This document shows positions 46,456-53,197 of a stretch of 53,197 bases of DNA, piece by piece. The position numbers and the translations under genes were made by a program. How positions within the stretch are numbered: position 1 is the stretch's first letter; each line of letters opens with the position of its first letter. The DNA lies in contig CAIRSA010000321.1 in NCBI GenBank assembly GCA_903881085.1, forward strand, positions 1 through 53,197. The letters are read 5' to 3'. Source of the stretch: an uncultured Acidobacteriia bacterium. Lineage in GTDB: Bacteria; Acidobacteriota; Terriglobia; Bryobacterales; Bryobacteraceae. The notes below the pieces were generated by a model, which was not told where the DNA came from, searched no databases, and was given only the letters and a program-made list of their open reading frames with translations.

Positions 46456-48789
46456 TTACAACGGCCTAAGCCGGTAAATCCCCGCCTCGCCATCAAAATA
46501 AGCAACTCCATCCTCCGCTGCCACCGTGACGATCATATCCGATTTCCCTGCCCGCGCCACACTCCACCGGCCCGCCTTCAAATCGGACACCAGAATCTTC
46601 GCAGTACCAGCCCCTGTCACAGTGAATGTCACGGCCGCACCAACCCGGTCACGCCCCTTGCCAAACAGCACCACCCGATCGGCCAGCCGTAGCCCCGTGT
46701 GCGTGCCGCAATCAATACGTTGCACCGGCAGCGCAGCCACGTCAGGCGTATGATCGCCCACCTGCAGCACGTTCAGAAATACATCTTCGATCCGCGCCGT
46801 CTTCGGCGAAACCTCCACACGCCATCCACCGCCTTCGTTGTTCCCATTGGGCCGCAGCAGTACCTTCCAATTCACGCCCGCAACGAAGAACTCCTTGTCA
46901 GGCCCGCCAACGGCGTTGATCGATGTATCGTCCGCCTCAGGCAGCACAGTGTCAAAGGTGAGCTTGCCCGTGTAGCCCTTGCGCGTGTCCTTGAACACCA
47001 CGCGATTCCCGTTGATCTGCGGCTGTTCCAGCCCATGCAGTAGCCACGATTTCGCGAACTGCGCCTTCGCCGATACCACGCGATCATAAACCAGCAACGC
47101 CGCCGGATGCTCTGCCTGCTTCAGATTCAGAAACACAAAGCTCCGCTCATAGGCCTTCATCTTTGCCGAATAAGCATTCGTCAAATCGCCCTTCAGATAC
47201 GTATAGTCCGGCGTCTTCTGGTCCGGCCCAAACCCGTGCCCCAGGATCTTTGCGATGTGATATCCGTTCGCAGGATCCATCAACTCCGCATGCTCCTGCG
47301 GCTCAATCCACGCGTTCGGCAACCGCTGGCCGCCGTCGTTGACTGGCGAAGCCGTCTTCCAACGCTTGGTTTCTAAACGCTCATCCGGATCGAAAACCCG
47401 GATCGTGTTATGCGCTATCGACCGCTTGTTGTAGTTGTAGTCATGCGCACTGGCATAGCCGCTGCTGCCGCTATTTTCCGGCGATTCCGTCACGTCCTTC
47501 GCCGCCTGATAATAGCCCGAATCGGTGGCCAGCGCCCCGCGATAGTAGATCTGAAACGCCCCCGCATCCAGATGCTCGTGATTAGTGAAGAACCACTCGT
47601 TGATTTTCATTTCTACCAACACCGCTGCCGATTTCAAGCCGTCCTGCCAGCCTGTGCGCGCAATCATTGCGCCCTTCGGATACGGATAGTAATGCGTCAA
47701 CGGAAGCTCAGCCAGTGGCCGCGGCGCAACCTCCGGCTTATTGAATACCAGAATCTCCACCGGCGAGATGCCCTGATTGCGATAAGGCCTGGTCGGTTTG
47801 AGCTCCGGCAGTTCCCGCAACGCCTCGCCTTTCAGATACGGGTCGTTAAAGTAATTGGCGGCAAGAAGCATCGTCCGCCCCGGCTCCGAGTAGTAAGTGC
47901 CTGGTACGTTGTTATTGATATGCGTATCGCCGTCACGCAATAGCGAACCATCGGGCCGCCGCGCATACAACGCCCAGTACATTAACCAACGCTGGTCCGG
48001 GCCAAACACCTGCGGCAACCCCATCCTGTCGAACAGCCACGTGGCCAGCATCTCCCACTGTCCGCGATAGTTCCCATAATGGCTGCCCTGCGGATGCATA
48101 TGCGCCTGGTACATAAACTTCTTGTTCTCGACCATTCCCGCAAAAAAGCGCCCCGCAACAATTCTGTAAAGCTCCGGGTACTCATCGTACATCGCAATCG
48201 ACGCGCTCATCAGATCGCGCATCAGTTGCCCCTCCGGCCCATGCCCCACTACATTGCCCTGCTTCGTCGGAGGCCAACCAATCTCCAGCAGTTTCGCCGT
48301 GTCAAGCATGCCATCGTGCAGCACCCGCCGGTCTTCCGCGCTCAACAGCGAATGACACCAGTCGTAAACCACCGCAATCGTGAAAACCGTCTGCCCCGCA
48401 TTGTTGTAATCCTTCGCCGGAATCACAGCCGTCTTCAAGTAATTGCGCATCGCCGAAATAGCCTTGCGCCCGCTCTCGGCATTTGCGTTCAAGGCGTAAT
48501 CGAAGGCGTAGCTTTCAATCACCGAAAGCACCGCCGAATCTACGCTCAGCTTCCCTAGCACCCCATCCGTGCCCTTCTTCAAATTCTGAAGGTGGCCCGC
48601 CCAAGCCGCCGCGTTCTGCGTCTGCGTTGTATTGGCCCGCAGCGCCGGCAGATCCTTCGCCATAAAGTACACCCGCGGATGCCCCGCAGGCGGTAAAAAT
48701 GGCGGCGCAGGATAATTTTGTGCCCACCCCAAACAACAAAGCGGCACAGCGAAAACGAGCAAAGCCAGGCGAAAAGAAGAGCGAAGCAT
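46456..48789 (-). CDS. Heparinase II/III-like polysaccharide lyase, exported (PL21-like)
   Basis: A 777-residue secreted enzyme: signal peptide (1-24), an alpha-helical toroid (about 35-370) with conserved AVVYDWCHSLL and HPQGSHYGNYRGQWEM, then a beta-sandwich region starting near FFTNHEHLDAGAFQIYYRG (His404 and His406 in this motif; it matches the catalytic His region of heparinase II/PL21). GALATDSGYY and HDYNYNKRSIAHNTIRVFDP, which follow, are also typical. It would cleave uronic-acid-containing polysaccharide by beta-elimination. The length fits the family. First gene of a minus-strand operon with two receptors and a PD40 protein, and divergent (45-bp gap) from a glycosidase-like gene. 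Substrate specificity cannot be read from sequence. Confidence 0.85.
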   Translation of the reverse strand: MLRSSFRLALLVFAVPLCCLGWAQNYPAPPFLPPAGHPRVYFMAKDLPALRANTTQTQNAAAWAGHLQNLKKGTDGVLGKLSVDSAVLSVIESYAFDYALNANAESGRKAISAMRNYLKTAVIPAKDYNNAGQTVFTIAVVYDWCHSLLSAEDRRVLHDGMLDTAKLLEIGWPPTKQGNVVGHGPEGQLMRDLMSASIAMYDEYPELYRIVAGRFFAGMVENKKFMYQAHMHPQGSHYGNYRGQWEMLATWLFDRMGLPQVFGPDQRWLMYWALYARRPDGSLLRDGDTHINNNVPGTYYSEPGRTMLLAANYFNDPYLKGEALRELPELKPTRPYRNQGISPVEILVFNKPEVAPRPLAELPLTHYYPYPKGAMIARTGWQDGLKSAAVLVEMKINEWFFTNHEHLDAGAFQIYYRGALATDSGYYQAAKDVTESPENSGSSGYASAHDYNYNKRSIAHNTIRVFDPDERLETKRWKTASPVNDGGQRLPNAWIEPQEHAELMDPANGYHIAKILGHGFGPDQKTPDYTYLKGDLTNAYSAKMKAYERSFVFLNLKQAEHPAALLVYDRVVSAKAQFAKSWLLHGLEQPQINGNRVVFKDTRKGYTGKLTFDTVLPEADDTSINAVGGPDKEFFVAGVNWKVLLRPNGNNEGGGWRVEVSPKTARIEDVFLNVLQVGDHTPDVAALPVQRIDCGTHTGLRLADRVVLFGKGRDRVGAAVTFTVTGAGTAKILVSDLKAGRWSVARAGKSDMIVTVAAEDGVAYFDGEAGIYRLRPL

Positions 48790-48811
48790 ATTTAATGCCT
48801 AGTGTATGCCA

Positions 48812-48821
48812 TCCAATTGGA
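48812..48821. promoter_or_regulatory. Short palindrome in the divergent gap
   Basis: TCCAATTGGA is a perfect 10-bp palindrome lying midway in the 45-bp space between the divergent starts at 48789 and 48835. It is placed well for an operator controlling both directions, but it is short and could be chance. I see no convincing -35/-10 pair. Confidence 0.25.
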
Positions 48822-48834
48822 ATAGTCTGTAAGC

Positions 48835-50628
48835 ATGGACTCTTCGATAACCAGACGAGACGCCCTGCGCCGCTGCGCAGCCGCCCTCCCCGCTGCCAGC
48901 CTCGCGAGTGCCGCCCCCCGCCGCTTGACGCGGGCCGAAAGTTTTCTCGGCATCCACTTCGATTTCCATGCCGGCCCTGACTGCAAAGAAGTGGGCAAGA
49001 ACACAACGCCCGCCATGATTGAAGCCATCATCGACATGGTCCACCCCGACTACCTTCAGATCGATTGCAAAGGCCACCCCGGCTACAGCAGCTATCCAAC
49101 CAAGGTGGGCAACCCCGCGCCCGGCATCATCGGCGATCCGCTGCGCCTCTGGCGCGAAGTGACAGCGCGGCGCGGAGTCGCGCTCTACGTGCATTACTCC
49201 GGAGTGATCGACAACCATGCTGCCGCCAAGCCCGGCTGGGCCGTGGTGAAGGCCGACGGCAAACCGCACGAAGGCGCCACGTCGTTCTTCGGCCCCTATG
49301 TGGACCAGCTCATGATCCCGCAGTTACGCGAAATCGCCGGCTACGGAATCGATGGCATCTGGATCGATGGCGATTGCTGGGGCGCCGTTGCCGACTACAG
49401 CGAGGCGGCCCTCAAAGCCTTCCGCGACGAGACCGGCATTGAGGACGTTCCTCGCAAAGCAGGCGAACCGCACTGGTTCGAATTCCTCGAATTCAACCGT
49501 CGGGCCTATCGCAAGTATGCGCGCCACTACATCACTGAGGTGAAGAAAACCAATCCCGAATTTCAAATCTGCAGCAACTGGGCATACACCGATCACATGC
49601 CCGAGCCCGTCACCCTGCCGGTCGATTTTCTCTCCGGCGATTTGGATCATCAAAATGCAGTCAATTCCGCGCGAATGGCCGCCCGCTATCTCGCCCGCCA
49701 GGGCAAAACGTGGGACATGATGGCGTGGAGCTTCACCATCAAACCAACCAGGAAGCCAAAGAACGCCGCCCAGTTGCAGCGCGAAGCGGCCATTGTGCTC
49801 GCCTCCGGCGGCGGCTTTCAGGCCTATTTCACACAGAATCGCGATGGCGCCGTGCGTGTCAACGAATTGAGCGTCATGGCTGAGGTCGCCCAGTTCTGTC
49901 GCGCCCGCCAAGCCCTCTGCCACCACGCCGAACCGGTCCCGCAGATCGGTGTGCTATTTTCCACCGCCGCGCATTACCGCAGAATCAACGGCCTCTTCAA
50001 CCGCAGCCATCCGCAGGTCGATGGAATCCTACAGGCATTGGTCGAAAGCCAGCACTCCGTCGAAGTCGTCAGCGAAAGCCAACTGCAAGGCCGCCTCTCC
50101 GAATACCCCCTGATCGTGGTGCCAGAATGCGAATTTCTGGAACCCAAATTTAAGGACAGCCTGACAGACTACGCCCGAGCCGGCGGCAACCTGCTGTTGA
50201 TCGGCCCCAAGACGGCCGCACTCTTCGCCACCGAAACCCCATCCATGGTCAAATTCGGACGCGGCAAAATCGCTTCCATCCTCGCACAAGCCGATCGCGA
50301 AGCGCTCAGTGAAATTGTGCGCCAACTGTTTCCGCAACCAATGGTAGAAGTCACCGGTTCCCAAACTGTGGACGTCTCCGTCGCCGGCAACAAGGGCAAG
50401 CTGCTAGTGCACCTGATCAACACCTCCGGCCCACATCGCACGGAATCCATCGTGGAAAGCATTGCCCCCATCGGACCATTACAAGTAAGCATCCGCCTTC
50501 CGAAAAAGCCAGCCAAGGTGACGCTCGAACCCTCAGGACAAGTTCCGCAGTCGGTCTGGCGCGATGGCCAACTCACCCTCACGGTCCCCAAACTGGAAAT
50601 CCACCAGATGGTTGTTGTCCATTCCTAA
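48835..50628 (+). CDS. Tat-exported glycosidase-like (beta/alpha)8 protein with GATase1-like domain
   Basis: A 597-residue protein. A Tat leader (ITRRDALRRCAAALPAASLA) precedes a TIM-barrel of the alpha-amylase/beta-galactosidase/fucosidase-like group: FLGIHFDFHAGPD, then MVHPDYLQIDCKGHPGYSSY, then GYGIDGIWIDGDCWG. Asp178 in WIDGD sits where GH29/GH36-type nucleophiles lie. A Rossmann-like GATase1/trimerisation domain follows (about 360-490; HSVEVVSESQLQG, YPLIVVPECEFLEPK, GGNLLLIGP), then a small beta-rich C-terminal domain (LLVHLINTSGP). It is divergent from the lyase operon, so a role in trimming the same glycan is likely. The exact family is uncertain; catalytic activity is inferred, not shown. 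Confidence 0.75.
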   Translation: MDSSITRRDALRRCAAALPAASLASAAPRRLTRAESFLGIHFDFHAGPDCKEVGKNTTPAMIEAIIDMVHPDYLQIDCKGHPGYSSYPTKVGNPAPGIIGDPLRLWREVTARRGVALYVHYSGVIDNHAAAKPGWAVVKADGKPHEGATSFFGPYVDQLMIPQLREIAGYGIDGIWIDGDCWGAVADYSEAALKAFRDETGIEDVPRKAGEPHWFEFLEFNRRAYRKYARHYITEVKKTNPEFQICSNWAYTDHMPEPVTLPVDFLSGDLDHQNAVNSARMAARYLARQGKTWDMMAWSFTIKPTRKPKNAAQLQREAAIVLASGGGFQAYFTQNRDGAVRVNELSVMAEVAQFCRARQALCHHAEPVPQIGVLFSTAAHYRRINGLFNRSHPQVDGILQALVESQHSVEVVSESQLQGRLSEYPLIVVPECEFLEPKFKDSLTDYARAGGNLLLIGPKTAALFATETPSMVKFGRGKIASILAQADREALSEIVRQLFPQPMVEVTGSQTVDVSVAGNKGKLLVHLINTSGPHRTESIVESIAPIGPLQVSIRLPKKPAKVTLEPSGQVPQSVWRDGQLTLTVPKLEIHQMVVVHS

Positions 50629-50663
50629 TTGAATATCGCCTGTCTCTTTGATAGCTTGTCACT

Positions 50664-51500
50664 ATGCGGACCATCGTCACGTTGCTCGCATCGCTTGCCC
50701 TCGCGCCCGCAGGAGAATTGCATCAAGCTGCCCGCAAATGCAACGAGGATCGGTTGCAGACGTTACTTTCGCAGCACCCGCAATTAAACGAACCCGAAGA
50801 AAACGGCCTGCCGCCGTTACACATCGCAATCGACGCGCGCCAGGTCCATTGCGTCGGCCTGCTGCTCGACGCCGGCGCGGATCGCGACGCGCGTGACCGC
50901 CAGGGCCGCACCGCCTACGATGCCGCTGACAAGATTACGGACATGCAGTCCCGGGGAACGATCCGCCTCTACTTGTTCCATAATGCCGGCGAGAAGACCC
51001 TTCAAAAACCGGATGGCCCAATGCCATGGTCGCTCGAATATGCAGTGATGCACCGCCAGACCGATCTCACAAAAATGCTGCTCTCGCTGGGCTCGGATCC
51101 GAATCAAGTCGGCACACGCGGCACCACGCGGCTTGCCGACGCTGCCCTGAAGGGTGATCTCGAAGCGGTACGCGCCTTACTTTCGCGCGGCGCAAAACCA
51201 AACGCCGTCAGTCAGGCAGGCATGCAGCCAATCCAAGATGCTGTGTTGGGTGGCAACATCGAGGTCATTCGCGAACTGGTGAAGCAGGGCGCGGATGTGA
51301 ATGCTCGCACCAGAGACGAGGCGCAAACACCTCTCCACATCGCAGTCGCCATGGACAAGCTGAATGCCGCCGAAACACTCCTAACACTCGGCGCCGACCT
51401 GACCCTGAAAGACTCGAACGGGCGAACGCCAATCGCTGTTGCCGAAAGAGCAGGCCTGACCGGCATCGCCACGTTGCTTAAGCGTGCTGCGGGCAAGTAA
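50664..51500 (+). CDS. Exported ankyrin-repeat protein
   Basis: A 278-residue protein with a probable short signal peptide (MRTIVTLLASLALAPA) and about seven ankyrin repeats: residues ELHQAARKCNEDRLQTLLSQ; LPPLHIAIDARQVHCVGLLL; a degenerate repeat; MPWSLEYAVMHRQTDLTKML; TTRLADAALKGDLEAVRALL; MQPIQDAVLGGNIEVIRELV; and QTPLHIAVAMDKLNAAETLL with NGRTPIAVAERAGL. Ankyrin stacks bind partner proteins; the partner is unknown. It starts 35 bp after the glycosidase-like gene on the same strand and may be cotranscribed. The ribosome site is weak. The IS66 element begins 40 bp after its stop. Confidence 0.85.
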   Translation: MRTIVTLLASLALAPAGELHQAARKCNEDRLQTLLSQHPQLNEPEENGLPPLHIAIDARQVHCVGLLLDAGADRDARDRQGRTAYDAADKITDMQSRGTIRLYLFHNAGEKTLQKPDGPMPWSLEYAVMHRQTDLTKMLLSLGSDPNQVGTRGTTRLADAALKGDLEAVRALLSRGAKPNAVSQAGMQPIQDAVLGGNIEVIRELVKQGADVNARTRDEAQTPLHIAVAMDKLNAAETLLTLGADLTLKDSNGRTPIAVAERAGLTGIATLLKRAAGK

Positions 51501-51540
51501 TGCCGCCTCATCGAACCGAATCTTCTCACCAACGAGAACC

Positions 51541-53196
51541 GTAACAGTTCAGGTGGGGTGCTATCGTGGCGGCAGCAGCGAGGGCACGGTCTGGCCACGG
51601 CGATGGCAAATAATCGCGTTCTTGAGATAGGTGAGTGAACTGCGGCCCTGGATTCGGCAAGTTTGGGTAACCGAGAGAAGGCGAGCCATCGCCAACTCCC
51701 CTTCCTTGCTCCGATTGCCGAACATGGTTTTGCGCAACTGGACAGCCGTTCTCAAGGTCCTCTCGGCAATGTTGTTGGTCGGCTCCACGCCGGAATGCTT
51801 CAAGAAGGTGAACAGCTTGTCGCCGTGCTGGTAGAGTGCGGTCGCCAGATTACACACGTCTTTGTCTTGGCTATCGAGATAGTTTTCGGCGAGCGCGAAC
51901 CAGCGCTTTTGCAATGGAACAGAGCGTTGCATGAGTTGGCTGCGGTCAATCAAGCCGCTCTTGAACTTGTGCCATAAGCGGAACAAGCTGGCGTACAATG
52001 CCAAGGCATCGCGCGAAAATCGCTCCGCGTCAGAGGTCTTGGCGAAGTCCTGAATACCAAGCATGTCGCGCTTCAAGTGTGCCCAGCACAGTTGCGCCAG
52101 TCCCTTGTGATACTTGAAATAGGCGCTAAAGCGGTCGCTGCAAAGGATGCCCGAAAACACAGCTCCCAACAATTGAATCAGCACTTCGGAACTCCGTGTT
52201 TTAGCGATCGTGTAGACGGCGAATTGGCTGGCTACCAGCGCCCACAGATAACGTCTCTGCCCATTGGTGCGCCAACCCGTCTCATCGCTGTTCAACACCG
52301 GCTCGTGTTTGAGTTGCCGTTCCAACTCCGCGCAGGGCTCGGCCACTGCAGCGCTGGCCTGCTCCCAACATTTCTGGGTGCTGCCCAGACTCATCGAAAT
52401 ACCCAGCCCCTGCTCCAGGAACACTTCCACCACCCGGCGTGGCATGCGGCAGACGATGGTCAGGAAAGCCGTCAGCCCCATCAGTTCCGGTCCGAAGTCC
52501 CCTTGCGCTTCGGCGGGCAGGGTTGCGCGGGTGGCTTCGCCACAACACGGACAGGCCACCTTGTGGCACTGGTACTCAATGATATAAGGCTGGATAGGTG
52601 GTAATTCGGTCACTTGGTGGCGGTGTAGCTCGCCCACGGCCTGGATCTGCTCCCGGGATTGCGGCAAGGCTTCGCCACAATGCTTGCACGATGCCGGAAG
52701 GACGGCGATCACTTGCTGAACTTGTTCTGTTGGCACAAGCGGACGATGGTGTCCGGGATGTCCTTTCTGGCCTCCCGGTTTGCGACGGCTTTTATTGCGC
52801 CGCGTATGCACCGGCGGGGGCTTGGCCACGAAGTCCGAGGAAGGAGGTTTGGAGGAATTGGTGGAATTCTTGCGTCGGCCAGCTAGTTCGCGCTCCAGAT
52901 CAGCAATCTGCTTTTCGGCGTCAATGATCTGCTTCTCGGCGTCGGCGATCTGACGGTCGCGCTCGGCAATTTGGCGATCCCGTTCGGTAAGCAGATCACG
53001 GAGCTTCTCAATCTCCCGCTGCTGTCTCTCGAACTGCCGCCGAAGGTCTTCTCCGTTAGGCGGTACGTGCGAATGACGGCTTGCAGTTACCTGTTGCTTG
53101 CCGCCGCGGCGTACCAATTTCGCAGTCATCCACCATAGCGTAAACGATTTGTCAGGTTTTGTCCAGACAATTCGGAAAGGGTACGTGAACTGTTAC
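51541..53196 (-). mobile_element. IS66-family insertion sequence with a single tnpC
   Basis: Terminal inverted repeats are visible: GTAACAGTTCAGGT (51541-51554) at one end and, read inward from the other, GTAACAGTTCACGT (53196-53183). They enclose one transposase gene. The usual accessory genes tnpA and tnpB of IS66 are absent, as in some compact members. IS66 elements make 8-bp target duplications; the left copy would be CGAGAACC (51533-51540), but only one base remains beyond the right end. Confidence 0.85.
51561..53129 (-). CDS. tnpC: IS66-family transposase (TnpC)
   Basis: A 522-residue DDE transposase. N-terminal basic leader, then a coiled coil (about 30-85) built on a repeated seven-residue unit (RDRQIAE, RDRQIAD, AEKQIID, AEKQIAD). 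The IS66 DNA-binding part follows (KNSTNSSKPPSSDF, RRKPGGQKGHPGH), then a zinc ribbon (CKHCG at about 148 and CPCCG at about 188), and the catalytic domain: SDETGWR (first Asp), CSDRFSAY (second Asp), and NNIAERTLR (Glu). A C-terminal IS66 tail (SLTYLKNAIICHRRG) is present. The gene appears intact, so the element may be active. Confidence 0.93.
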   Translation of the reverse strand: MTAKLVRRGGKQQVTASRHSHVPPNGEDLRRQFERQQREIEKLRDLLTERDRQIAERDRQIADAEKQIIDAEKQIADLERELAGRRKNSTNSSKPPSSDFVAKPPPVHTRRNKSRRKPGGQKGHPGHHRPLVPTEQVQQVIAVLPASCKHCGEALPQSREQIQAVGELHRHQVTELPPIQPYIIEYQCHKVACPCCGEATRATLPAEAQGDFGPELMGLTAFLTIVCRMPRRVVEVFLEQGLGISMSLGSTQKCWEQASAAVAEPCAELERQLKHEPVLNSDETGWRTNGQRRYLWALVASQFAVYTIAKTRSSEVLIQLLGAVFSGILCSDRFSAYFKYHKGLAQLCWAHLKRDMLGIQDFAKTSDAERFSRDALALYASLFRLWHKFKSGLIDRSQLMQRSVPLQKRWFALAENYLDSQDKDVCNLATALYQHGDKLFTFLKHSGVEPTNNIAERTLRTAVQLRKTMFGNRSKEGELAMARLLSVTQTCRIQGRSSLTYLKNAIICHRRGQTVPSLLPPR

Positions 53197-53197
53197 C

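Overview
The window looks like a chromosomal segment, possibly a whole contig, of a GC-rich acidobacterium of the Solibacter/Bryobacter type. This is inferred from gene content: four Oar-like TonB-dependent receptor genes with carboxypeptidase-regulatory N-termini, a DUF1552/DUF1592 secreted pair, winged-helix regulators fused to periplasmic sensor domains, BACON/ASH-rich giant exoproteins, and many short intergenic palindromes. No rRNA or core housekeeping operon is present. The left edge cuts a tRNA-like sequence. The right edge stops one base past an IS66 element, as expected for an assembly break at a repeat.

Left part (1-9.8 kb): AT-rich DNA abuts the 3' remnant of a kinase/PD40 beta-propeller gene. 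Then come a sulfatase, a hicB without hicA, a small frame whose start repeats the sulfatase C-terminus, an Oar-like receptor (-), an AsmA-family protein (-) and an inositol-monophosphatase-family enzyme (+) whose last residues are encoded by an interspersed palindrome.

Middle part (9.8-35.7 kb): two matching modules. Module A is a giant secreted protein (9878-16369, -; Ig-like, four ASH, four BACON, C-terminal LamG) divergent from a membrane-anchored winged-helix regulator (16439-18256, +) that carries the same kind of LamG domain outside the membrane. Module B is a membrane-anchored winged-helix/TolB-N/TPR regulator (27320-29629, -, broken by one in-frame TAG) divergent from a second giant protein (29754-35708, +) with an intact metzincin motif, an Ig-like domain, six ASH-type repeats and a discoidin-like C-terminus. 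The giants look like paralogues; the first has lost the zinc motif. Between the modules lie a DEAD-box RNA helicase, a GT39-like membrane glycosyltransferase, the DUF1552/DUF1592 pair, a palindrome-rich gap with a 57-residue ORF, and a secreted protein of unknown function.

Right part (35.7-53.2 kb): a decayed Oar-like receptor (in-frame TGA, C-terminal half missing) abuts giant gene B. Next is a tight minus-strand operon, in transcription order heparinase II/III-like lyase, Oar-like receptor, PD40 protein, Oar-like receptor. It diverges from a Tat-exported glycosidase-like protein followed by an ankyrin protein. This resembles a polysaccharide-use locus. The window ends with an IS66-family element.

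The best candidate for an undescribed system is the duplicated 'membrane winged-helix sensor + divergent giant metzincin-like adhesin' module. All family assignments come from reading motifs by eye; no database search was possible.
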